Shown one piece after another: positions 41,827 to 49,451 of a stretch of 64,000 nt of DNA. A program made the position numbers and the translations under genes. How positions within the stretch are numbered: the stretch's first letter is position 1; each line of letters begins with the position of its first letter. Origin of the DNA: DAOTOJ01 sp035451285 (lineage in GTDB: Bacteria; Patescibacteriota; Minisyncoccia; UBA6257; Brennerbacteraceae); assembly GCA_035451285.1 (NCBI GenBank), contig DAOTOJ010000001.1:1-64000 (forward strand), written 5' to 3'. The notes beneath the pieces were generated by a model, which made no database searches, was not told the DNA's origin, and saw only the letters and a program-made list of their open reading frames with translations.

Positions 41827-44187
41827 ATGTATTTTTTTGTTTTTTTAATAATTTTAATTCTAATTTTAATAATTGGTTATTTTTTTGTTTTTAAAAAAAA
41901 TAAAAAACAAAACTTATTGAAAACTTTAAAATACAAACTTCTTCTAATAAGTATTTATAATCCAATATCCGAAGAGAAAATTGAATGGCGTAGTGAAATT
42001 AAAAAGTCTGAACAATTTTTTGAATCATTAGCTGAATTTACAAATCCCCCGGTAATGGAGGTAGCAGTTAAAAATAAGGGAGAAGAAATCTATTTTTATT
42101 TAGCTGTTAGTGAAGAAGAAGTAGAAAAAGCAATTCAGCTTATTTTAAATTTTTGGCAAAATTCCGAAGTTCAATTGGTTGAAGATTACAACATTTTCAA
42201 TCCTCAAGGAAGTTCTTTGATTAGTAAAATTAGCCTTGCTAAAGACAATATTTTGCCAATTAAAATTTATGAAAATTTATCAACTGACGTTTTATTAGCT
42301 ATAATTCAAATTTTTTCAAACTTAGAAAAAGAAGGAGAGGGAATAGCTTATCAAGTAATTTTTAAAAAGTCTTCTGAGGATATTTTAAAAAGTTATAAAA
42401 ATGTAATAAAAGAGATTCAAAAAGGAGCTTCTTTAAAAGAAGCTTTACAAAAAACATCAACTAATCCAATTTCGCTAATATTCGCAGGTTTTCAAGAATC
42501 TTTTTCTTCTAAAAAAGATGAAAAAGATATTAAACCTAAAGAAATTGATTCTAAAACAGTTGAATTTATAAATTCCAAAATTTCTAAACCTCTTTTTGAA
42601 GTTAATTTAAGATTAGCTGTTTCTGCTGGTAATTTAGAAAAAGCTAAAAAAATAACTAATCAAATCTCAGCTTCTTTAGCTCAAGTAAATGAACCATTGG
42701 CTAATTCTTTAAAGCTTTCAATTTTAAAAGGGGGTCAAGAAAAAAAAGGATTTTATGATTTTTCTTTTAGAAGATTCAAAAACAAAGATAAAATTATTCT
42801 AAATTCTTCCGAACTTTCTACTTTAATTCATTTTCCAACAAGAGAAATTTTGGGAATTTCTAAAGTCAAAATGCTGAAAGCTAAATCAGCTTTTCCCCCA
42901 ATAGAGCTTCCTTCAACTGGTATAACTTTAGGAAAGTCTTTTTATCACGGAGTAGAAAAAGAAATTAAAATGGCGACTGAAGATAGGTTTAGGCATATGT
43001 ATATTATTGGTCAAACCGGTACCGGAAAAAGCACTTTTATTAAAAACTTAATAAAGCAAGATATAGAAAACGGTAATGGCTTAGCATTTTTTGATCCCCA
43101 TGGAGATGATGCTTTTAATATTTTGAGTTATGTTCCCGACGAAAGAATTGAAGATGTGGTTTACTTTAATCCTTCAGATATCAATTATCCAATAGGTTTT
43201 AATATTTTAGAACACGATAAATCTAAACCGGAACAAGCTACTTTGATTGTCAATGAACTTTTAGAAATAATTGGTAAAATTTATAATTTAGCTGAAGTTG
43301 GCGGACCAGTTTTTGAACAATACTTTAAAAATGCCTTATTTTTGCTTTTGAAAGATCCAATTTTAACGCCTACAATCTTAGATGTGCCTAAAGTATTTGC
43401 TGATTCTAATTTTAGAAAAACCTTGCTTAGCCGTTCTCCAGATTCTTTGGTAGTTAATTTTTGGCAGGAAGAAGCTGAAAAAGCTGGAGGAGATTTTTCA
43501 CTATCTAATATAACTCCTTGGATAACTTCTAAGTTAAATCCTTTTATTAGCAATGATTTTATTAAACCAATAGTTGGCCAAGAATATTCTTCTCTAAACT
43601 TAGATCAGATTATAAGAGATGGTAAAATTTTGGTGATTAATCTTTCTAAAAATATTGGCGAAACCAATGCCTACTTTTTAGGAATGATGCTGGTTTCCAA
43701 ACTATTTATTAGTGCTATTTCCAGAGAACCAACTAATCGTAGAGATTTTTATCTTTATATTGATGAATTTCAGAATATTACTACTAAGACTATTATTAGT
43801 ATTTTATCAGAGGCTAGAAAATTTAGATTATCTTTGACTATTGCCCACCAATATATTAAACAAATTGATGAGCAAATTAGAGATGCTATTTTTGGGAACG
43901 TAGGGACAATGTTGGCTTTTAGGGTTTCAATTAATGATGCCGAGTTTCTAAAAGAATATTTCAAGCCGGTTTTTAATGACTACGATTTAATTAATATTGA
44001 AAACTTTAATGCCTATTTAAGATTACTAGTAAATGGCAAGGTTGTTGAACCATTTAATATTAAAATAGATTATCCAGCTAAAGTTGATTTTGAAAAAGCT
44101 AAAAAAGTAGAACAATTCTCTAAGTTAAAATATGGTGGAAATCTTCAAGAAATTTTACAAAATATCAATGATAAATATAATTTCTAA
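41827..44187 (+). CDS. Membrane-anchored P-loop ATPase of the type IV coupling-protein/HerA group
   Basis: One N-terminal membrane segment (about 2-22) is followed by a regulatory region (about 30-340) and an ATPase core. The Walker A motif is GQTGTGKST (395-403), preceded by RFRHMYIIGQ. AFFDPHGDDAFNILSYVPDE is the characteristic strand after it. Walker B is in YLYIDEFQNITTKTIISILS, and AHQYIKQIDEQIRDAIFGNV matches the sensor region of VirD4/TraD-like and HerA-like proteins. Length is 786 aa. Proteins of this group move DNA or proteins through the membrane. The Patescibacteria often carry such a gene without a full secretion system; no relaxase or other secretion gene is in the window. Confidence 0.82.
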   Translation: MYFFVFLIILILILIIGYFFVFKKNKKQNLLKTLKYKLLLISIYNPISEEKIEWRSEIKKSEQFFESLAEFTNPPVMEVAVKNKGEEIYFYLAVSEEEVEKAIQLILNFWQNSEVQLVEDYNIFNPQGSSLISKISLAKDNILPIKIYENLSTDVLLAIIQIFSNLEKEGEGIAYQVIFKKSSEDILKSYKNVIKEIQKGASLKEALQKTSTNPISLIFAGFQESFSSKKDEKDIKPKEIDSKTVEFINSKISKPLFEVNLRLAVSAGNLEKAKKITNQISASLAQVNEPLANSLKLSILKGGQEKKGFYDFSFRRFKNKDKIILNSSELSTLIHFPTREILGISKVKMLKAKSAFPPIELPSTGITLGKSFYHGVEKEIKMATEDRFRHMYIIGQTGTGKSTFIKNLIKQDIENGNGLAFFDPHGDDAFNILSYVPDERIEDVVYFNPSDINYPIGFNILEHDKSKPEQATLIVNELLEIIGKIYNLAEVGGPVFEQYFKNALFLLLKDPILTPTILDVPKVFADSNFRKTLLSRSPDSLVVNFWQEEAEKAGGDFSLSNITPWITSKLNPFISNDFIKPIVGQEYSSLNLDQIIRDGKILVINLSKNIGETNAYFLGMMLVSKLFISAISREPTNRRDFYLYIDEFQNITTKTIISILSEARKFRLSLTIAHQYIKQIDEQIRDAIFGNVGTMLAFRVSINDAEFLKEYFKPVFNDYDLINIENFNAYLRLLVNGKVVEPFNIKIDYPAKVDFEKAKKVEQFSKLKYGGNLQEILQNINDKYNF

Positions 44188-44608
44188 ACAAAACTTAAAT
44201 TATTTTTCAAAATTTATTATTGCTGGTATTTTAAATACCTTGCTTGATTGGGGAATTTTAAACACTTTACTAGTTTTAACTGGTAGACAAGAACCAATCT
44301 TTTATGCGTTATTTAAAGTTATTTCATTTTTATTTGCAGCTCTGAATAGTTTTTTATTGAATAAATATTGGGTTTTTAAAGCTCAAGATGAGAAATTTCA
44401 AATTTTAAAATTTTCAGTTATTACTTTTCTAGGAGTTATTTTAAATAATTTAGCAGCAACTCTGGTAACCTTTAAAGTTTGTCCATTAATTCTTTCAGAA
44501 TTTTATTATTGTTCTAATCTGGGGGCTTTTGCTGGAACTTTTATTTCTTTGGTTTGGAATTTTTTAGGATATCGATTTTTTGCTTTTAAGACAACTTCGA
44601 ATCCTTAA
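44168..44608 (+). CDS. GtrA-like membrane protein
   Basis: A 146-aa protein with four hydrophobic segments. FIIAGILNTLLDWGILNTLL opens the first helix, NSFLLNKYWVFKAQDEK is the family's central loop, and the last helix ends in SLVWNFLGYRFFAFK. GtrA-like proteins are thought to flip or help transfer lipid-linked sugars. I start at ATG 44168, which overlaps the ATPase gene by 20 nt; the in-frame ATG at 44132 would overlap by 56 nt. Confidence 0.88.
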   Translation: MINIISKQNLNYFSKFIIAGILNTLLDWGILNTLLVLTGRQEPIFYALFKVISFLFAALNSFLLNKYWVFKAQDEKFQILKFSVITFLGVILNNLAATLVTFKVCPLILSEFYYCSNLGAFAGTFISLVWNFLGYRFFAFKTTSNP

Positions 44609-44641
44609 AAAATTATTAGAATTATTAATTATTATAAATTT

Positions 44642-45757
44642 ATGAATGAAGATAATTTAACCTTATATCGCAAATATCGTCCCAAAACTTTTAAAGAATT
44701 TGTTAACCAAGAAGTTGTAAAAAGAACCCTTCAAAATTCTATTTTATTAAATAAAGTTTCCCATGCTTATCTTTTTGCTGGGCCAAAAGGAACTGGTAAA
44801 ACTTCAATGGCTCGTTTATTTGCTAAAACAATTAATTGCTTAAAACCCCAAATTAAAAACGAAGAAATCGAACCTTGTAATAAATGCCAAAACTGTCTTG
44901 ATTTTAATAGCTTAAAAGCAGTAGATTTAATAGAAATCGATGCGGCTTCTAATAGGGGAATAGAGGAAATGAGAGAGCTAAGGGAAGCTGTTAAATTTAT
45001 GCCAGTTAAATCAAAATATAAAGTTTATATTATTGATGAGGCTCAAATGCTTACTAAAGAAGCCTTTAACGCTCTTTTAAAAACTTTAGAAGAACCGCCA
45101 AATTATATTGTTTTTATTTTAGCTACTACCGAAGTTGAAAAAATACCAGCTACTATTTTATCTCGAGTTCAGAGATTTGATTTTAGAAAACTAAGGCCAA
45201 TAGAAATAGCTCAAAAATTAGAAGAAATTCAAAAACTAGAAAATATTAAAATTGAAAAACCAGCAATTACTTTGATTTCTCAATTAGCCAATGGGAGCAT
45301 TCGCGATGCCCAAAGTATTTTATCTCAATTAATAGCTTTTTCTTTTGACGACTTAATTACTTTAAAAGAAGTAGAACAAATTTTAGGAGCTATTAATTTT
45401 GAGAATTTAAAGCCTTTTTTATATTCTTTAGCAAACAATGATTTAGAGAAATCTCTTAGTTTCATTAACGAAATTCAAGAAAAAGGTTATCAACTTTATG
45501 AAGTTTTAAGATTTTCTTTATCTCTTTTAGAAAAAATTTTAATTTTAAGCTTAAATAAAAATTATCAAGAGGAACTTATTAATGAATTCTCTCAAGAAGA
45601 AGTTTCTACTTTAGAAGAATTAGCCAATATTTTTGATTCTCGAAAATTAAAATTATTAATCAAGGAATTTTTAATTATTTTGCCACAAATTAAAAAAGCT
45701 TTTATTCCAACTTTGCCAATTGAAATGGCAATTATTGAAGTTTTAACAAAAGATTAA
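44642..45757 (+). CDS. dnaX: DNA polymerase III subunit gamma (short DnaX)
   Basis: DnaX is the clamp-loader ATPase. YRKYRPKTFKEFVNQEVVKR starts the AAA+ domain; Walker A is GPKGTGKTS, the zinc module has Cys residues in EPCNKCQNCLDF plus the upstream NCLKP, and the Walker B region is VYIIDEAQMLTKEAFNALLK. The sensor 1 region reads TILSRVQRFDF where many have SRCQRF. At 371 aa it has only the gamma part; the tau-specific domains that bind polymerase and DnaB are missing, and no frameshift signal for two products is needed. It converges with the minus-strand gene at 45758. Confidence 0.95.
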   Translation: MNEDNLTLYRKYRPKTFKEFVNQEVVKRTLQNSILLNKVSHAYLFAGPKGTGKTSMARLFAKTINCLKPQIKNEEIEPCNKCQNCLDFNSLKAVDLIEIDAASNRGIEEMRELREAVKFMPVKSKYKVYIIDEAQMLTKEAFNALLKTLEEPPNYIVFILATTEVEKIPATILSRVQRFDFRKLRPIEIAQKLEEIQKLENIKIEKPAITLISQLANGSIRDAQSILSQLIAFSFDDLITLKEVEQILGAINFENLKPFLYSLANNDLEKSLSFINEIQEKGYQLYEVLRFSLSLLEKILILSLNKNYQEELINEFSQEEVSTLEELANIFDSRKLKLLIKEFLIILPQIKKAFIPTLPIEMAIIEVLTKD

Positions 45758-47092
45758 TTACTTATTTTTATTTAAAGTATTAATGTCTTGCTGATATTTT
45801 TCAGCTATAGCCATTACATTATCACCATAAAAACTATATTTGGGATCCAAAGACCCAGAAAAATAGAGCATAGCTGCTTTCCACTCTGAATTAACATCGC
45901 CATTTTTCGCTCCGTTATCTTTTAAAAGCAAAGCTGCTGCCAGAAAAGAATCTCTTATATCCCAAGGATTAGGAGTTTTGCCTAAGATTGAAGAAAGTTT
46001 TGTTTTGTATAATTGCCAAGTTGAAGGAATAAATTGGGCCGGTCCCATTGCTCCTCCCCAACCAAAACTCATTGGACAAGAAACCTGAGTGCTATAAGGA
46101 TCCAAACCTAATTCTTTAGTAATTTGTAAAAATATTGGTACATCTCTTTTTGGATTCATTACTCTTTCAAATTTTCTACCAGTATTTTTGCCAACACCAT
46201 CACCGGTTAAAGGATCTTTTAAATAACATTGTCCAATGTTTTTGCCCAAATCAGATTCTTGGGTCAAAATTGCTAATAAAAAGGCAGGTCTTATTCCGGT
46301 TTGAGAAGAAGCCCAATTAGCCACTTCTACCGCTTCTCCAAAAGAAATTTGCTTACCAACTCCCAATAATTCATAAATTCTATTTCTTATTTGTTCAGCT
46401 TTTTTCTTAGAATCAGCTAACATTGCTTGATAAGCTGCTTCTTTTCCTTTAGTTTCTTCTAAAATTTTAGCTTGTTCATTAGCCTTTGAGGATAAGTCTT
46501 TTTGTTGCAGGGTTTTAATTGCTAAAAGGTTTTTAGCATCTTCTTGTTGAGCTTCGTATGATTGCTGTTGCTCTTGGTATTCAATTTTTATAATTTCTAA
46601 ATTTTTTAAAAGTGAGGTTAAATTATCGGATAAAGAATTTAAAGATTGTAATTCAAAGAATAAATCTGATAGGTTATTTTTTGAAAGTAAAGTTATCAAT
46701 AGTGGTTGTTGCTCCTTTTCATCTAAAAGTTGAATATTTTGAGAAATTTGATTTTTAATTTCAGCTAGTTGTTTTTCTGTAGCTTGTAAAGAATTTCGAG
46801 TGTTTTCAATTTTAGTTTCTAATTGAGAGATTTGTAAATTAGTTGATTTTATTTGAAGTTCAATTTTTGATTGCTCTTTTTTAAGCTGGTTAATTTTGTT
46901 GGTTAAAGTAGTTTTTTGACTTTGAGTTTGTTTTAGCTCTGCTTCATATTGAGCAATTTGGCGATTAATTTCCGCTAATTGTTGTTCAAGTTCTTCTTTG
47001 GTTTGAGAAAAAACAAAAGAAGGTTGTATAACATAGCTTAAAGCCATAATAACTATTAATAAAACCACTATAAATTTAGATCTATTTCTCAT
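45758..47092 (-). CDS. Secreted coiled-coil protein with lytic transglycosylase domain
   Basis: A signal peptide (about 1-30) is followed by a long coiled coil (about 31-245), of the sort found in EnvC/PcsB-type peptidoglycan hydrolase regulators, then a C-terminal transglycosylase domain (about 250-440). There LLAILTQESDLGKNIG holds the probable catalytic Glu 279, and SFGWGGAMGPAQFIPSTWQL is the SLT/MltB signature. It should cleave peptidoglycan during growth or division, with the coiled coil as regulatory or docking arm. Length is 444 aa. It has its own minus-strand promoter at 47108-47135. Confidence 0.85.
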   Translation of the reverse strand: MRNRSKFIVVLLIVIMALSYVIQPSFVFSQTKEELEQQLAEINRQIAQYEAELKQTQSQKTTLTNKINQLKKEQSKIELQIKSTNLQISQLETKIENTRNSLQATEKQLAEIKNQISQNIQLLDEKEQQPLLITLLSKNNLSDLFFELQSLNSLSDNLTSLLKNLEIIKIEYQEQQQSYEAQQEDAKNLLAIKTLQQKDLSSKANEQAKILEETKGKEAAYQAMLADSKKKAEQIRNRIYELLGVGKQISFGEAVEVANWASSQTGIRPAFLLAILTQESDLGKNIGQCYLKDPLTGDGVGKNTGRKFERVMNPKRDVPIFLQITKELGLDPYSTQVSCPMSFGWGGAMGPAQFIPSTWQLYKTKLSSILGKTPNPWDIRDSFLAAALLLKDNGAKNGDVNSEWKAAMLYFSGSLDPKYSFYGDNVMAIAEKYQQDINTLNKNK

Positions 47093-47107
47093 AGGATTAT
47101 ATTGTTT

Positions 47108-47135
47108 ATTATAATATTTTTTTTGAAAATTTCAA
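47108..47135 (-). promoter_or_regulatory. Promoter of the coiled-coil hydrolase gene
   Basis: On the minus strand TTGAAA (47135-47130) and TATAAT (47113-47108) are 16 nt apart, with a leader of about 9 nt. The -35 lies in a perfect inverted repeat TTTGAAA-A-TTTCAAA (47122-47136). Confidence 0.55.
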
Positions 47136-47211
47136 ATTTTTATTTATATAAGTTGATTTAATTTAGTTATAATTATAAAAATTATAATAATTTATAGGTT
47201 ATTGATTATAC

Positions 47212-47241
47212 TTGATTTTTGGACTTATTTTTTGTTATAAT
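47212..47241 (+). promoter_or_regulatory. Promoter of rpsB-tsf
   Basis: TTGATT (47212-47217) and TATAAT (47236-47241), 18-nt spacer. Confidence 0.7.
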
Positions 47242-47284
47242 AAAAAAAGCATTTTAAATGCCTTTTATTTTGCTAAATAATTTT

Positions 47285-48049
47285 ATGGATAATTTAACCA
47301 ACAATGAAATGATAGAAGAAATGATTAAGATAGGCTTGGGTTGGGGAACCAGAAAGGCCTTTCTTCACCCCAAAATGAGAAAATATCTTTTAACCTATAA
47401 AGATGATTTAGGCATTATTAATTTAAACGAGAGTTTGAAAGAATGGGAAAAAACCTTTACTTATTTAGAAGACTTAATTTCTCAAAATAAAACTATTTTA
47501 TTTGTAGCTACTCAGCCAGCTGCTAGAGAAATAGTTGAAGATTATGGTAAAAAATTAAATTTTCCCTATGTTAATGTACGATGGCTGGGTGGAACTTTGA
47601 CAAACTTTGAAACCTTTAAAAAAAGATTAAAATCTTTAAAAGATTTAGAAGAAAAAACCAAAAGCGAGGAATTTTCAAAATATACTAAAAAGGAACAACT
47701 TTTAATGTTAAAAGAATTAGATAAAACCAGAGAAAAGTTTAATGGGCTTTTATCTTTAGAAAACTTACCAGATGCTTTGTTTATTTTTTGTGCTAAAAGG
47801 CATCGTAATGCAATTCATGAAGCCCAGAAAATGAATATTCCGATAATTGGAATTTTAGGATTAGAAGATAACCCTGATGGTTTTAAATACTTCATTCCTT
47901 TAAATGATAATACTAAACGCGGAATTGAATTTATATTTTTTCAAATAGAAAAGCTTTATCAAAAACTTCAAGCGAATCAGTTAGCTAATAATCAAAATAA
48001 TCAGGAAAAAGATCAAAACAAACAAGAAGATGTATCAGCCAACAATTGA
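47285..48049 (+). CDS. rpsB: 30S ribosomal protein uS2
   Basis: uS2 binds late to the 30S and recruits bS1 in bacteria that have it. The family's opening LLEAGVHFGH-like motif is diverged here to MIKIGLGWGTRKAFLHPKMR; later blocks ILFVATQPAAREIVEDYGKK, VNVRWLGGTLTNFETFKKRL and LENLPDALFIFCAKRHRNAI are clear. I prefer ATG 47285 (MDNLTNNEMIEEMIKIG), 254 aa; the ATG at 47258 would add nine residues and cannot be excluded. The C-terminal tail is Asn/Gln/Lys-rich. It overlaps tsf by 20 nt. Confidence 0.93.
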   Translation: MDNLTNNEMIEEMIKIGLGWGTRKAFLHPKMRKYLLTYKDDLGIINLNESLKEWEKTFTYLEDLISQNKTILFVATQPAAREIVEDYGKKLNFPYVNVRWLGGTLTNFETFKKRLKSLKDLEEKTKSEEFSKYTKKEQLLMLKELDKTREKFNGLLSLENLPDALFIFCAKRHRNAIHEAQKMNIPIIGILGLEDNPDGFKYFIPLNDNTKRGIEFIFFQIEKLYQKLQANQLANNQNNQEKDQNKQEDVSANN

Positions 48050-48617
48050 AGAAATCAAAAAACTAAGGGAAATGACTTTAGCTCCAATTATGTCTTGTAA
48101 AGAGGCTTTAATTGAAGCTCAGGGTGATTTAGACGAAGCTCTAAAAATTTTAAGACAAAAAGGAATTTTTAAAGCTTCTTCTAAAGCTGAAAGGGAAGTA
48201 GGAGCTGGAATAATCGACTCTTATATCCACAATGGCAGTCAAATTGGAGTTTTGTTGGAACTAAGAACTGAGACTGATTTTGTTGCCAGAAATGAAGAAT
48301 TTAAAAAATTAGCTCATGAGCTTGGAGTTCAAATTGCTTCGATGAATCCAGCTTATATTGAAATTTCTAAAATTCCAGCGGAGGTAATAAATGAAAAAAA
48401 AGAAGAATTCTCTGAAAGTTTAAAAGCTATTAAAGATGAAAAAAAATTTGAGAAAGCTCTTGAAGGAAAGTTAAATTCCTGGTATGAAGAAGTTGTTTTG
48501 TTAGAACAAATATATTACAAAGATCAAAATTTAAAAATCAAAGATTTAATAACTAACGCCATTGCAACTTTTGGAGAAAATATTAGAATTTCAAAATTCG
48601 CAAGATTTGAAATATGA
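48030..48617 (+). CDS. tsf: Elongation factor Ts
   Basis: EF-Ts is the nucleotide exchange factor for EF-Tu. The UBA-like N-terminal domain contains IKKLREMTLAPIMSCKEALI and the TDFVARNEEFKKLAHEL block, the EF-Tu-contacting signature. The C-terminal domain is reduced: the protein has 195 aa, in the range of short EF-Ts forms, against about 280 in E. coli. It begins inside rpsB (20-nt overlap) and its stop overlaps the next start (ATGA). Confidence 0.95.
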   Translation: MYQPTIEEIKKLREMTLAPIMSCKEALIEAQGDLDEALKILRQKGIFKASSKAEREVGAGIIDSYIHNGSQIGVLLELRTETDFVARNEEFKKLAHELGVQIASMNPAYIEISKIPAEVINEKKEEFSESLKAIKDEKKFEKALEGKLNSWYEEVVLLEQIYYKDQNLKIKDLITNAIATFGENIRISKFARFEI

Positions 48618-49228
48618 TTTTAAATTTTTTACCTTTGATTTTAATTTTTATTGGTTTTGGTGGAGGTTTAATCTATTTAATTTTTAAGACTGTTTCCTTT
48701 AAACAAGAAGAATTGGCAGATTACTCTAATGTTTTCATTGTTAAGATTTTTAATAGTTCAAAACAAGCTATTAAAAATTTTTTTGAAAATGCAACTTTTG
48801 ATGATAAGCTAATTTTATGGCTTGAAAAAATGCTTCTAAGACTCAAAATTTTAGCGCTCAAAGTAGAGAACTGGTTGTCAAAACAGGTTGAAAATTTAAA
48901 AGAGAGAAGGATAAATAGTAAAATTGATAACGATATTGAATATTGGCAAACCTTGCCTCAAAAAAATTTAGCAAAGAACTTTGACAAGTTATTTAAAAGT
49001 AAGTTATTTCAGAATGTTTTTGATCCCGTCGATGAAGAACTGAAGCTAAAAAAAACTAAGAAAGCTGATTTTAATAGTTGGTTAACTCTTATCAATTATT
49101 ATCTTTCCCGAAATAATTTTTCAGAAGCTCAAAGAATAATTATTTATCTTTGGGAAAGGGGAAATCTAGAAAACCAAAATTTAGTTTTAGAAGAAATTTT
49201 AGATAATAGAGTTCAAAAAGAAAATTAA
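48614..49228 (+). CDS. Membrane-anchored hypothetical protein in the rpsB-tsf operon
   Basis: A 204-aa protein with one N-terminal membrane segment (about 4-24, LPLILIFIGFGGGLIYLIF) and a helical, Lys/Glu/Asn-rich cytoplasmic part. The C-terminal region, ADFNSWLTLINYYLSRNNFS then EAQRIIIYLWERGNLENQNL, looks like a TPR-type helical pair. It is translationally coupled to tsf by a 4-nt ATGA overlap, and a tRNA gene begins at the base after its stop codon. Function unknown; the TPR-like end suggests protein-protein contact at the membrane. Confidence 0.75.
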   Translation: MILNFLPLILIFIGFGGGLIYLIFKTVSFKQEELADYSNVFIVKIFNSSKQAIKNFFENATFDDKLILWLEKMLLRLKILALKVENWLSKQVENLKERRINSKIDNDIEYWQTLPQKNLAKNFDKLFKSKLFQNVFDPVDEELKLKKTKKADFNSWLTLINYYLSRNNFSEAQRIIIYLWERGNLENQNLVLEEILDNRVQKEN

Positions 49229-49300
49229 GCCACCCTAGCTTAATGGTAGAGCAACGGTTTTGTAAACCGTAGGTTGTCGGTCCGAGTCCGACGGGTGGCT
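49229..49300 (+). tRNA. tRNA-Thr (anticodon TGT)
   Basis: The full cloverleaf folds: acceptor GCCACCC with GGGTGGC, a D-arm containing AATGGTAG, anticodon stem ACGGT with ACCGT around loop TTTGTAA (anticodon TGT), variable loop AGGTT, and T-arm GTCGG with CCGAC around TCCGAGT. The discriminator base is T. CCA is not encoded. The gene begins on the base after the stop codon of the preceding gene, so the tRNA must be cut out of the rpsB-tsf transcript or a shared read-through product. Confidence 0.95.
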
Positions 49301-49394
49301 CAAATTTACGCTAATATTTATTATAATTAATAGCTTTTTTAAAAATCGATCTTCTAGCAATTGTATTTTTATACCAGTGGCTAAATTAATAGTT

Positions 49395-49423
49395 TTGAAA
49401 ATTTGTTTATTATGATATTATAA
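49395..49423 (+). promoter_or_regulatory. Promoter of the P-type ATPase gene
   Basis: TTGAAA (49395-49400) and TTATAA (49418-49423), 17-nt spacer, in an A/T-rich stretch where chance matches are common. Confidence 0.5.
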
Positions 49424-49451
49424 ATTGTTTTTATTAATTTAATAAATATTT

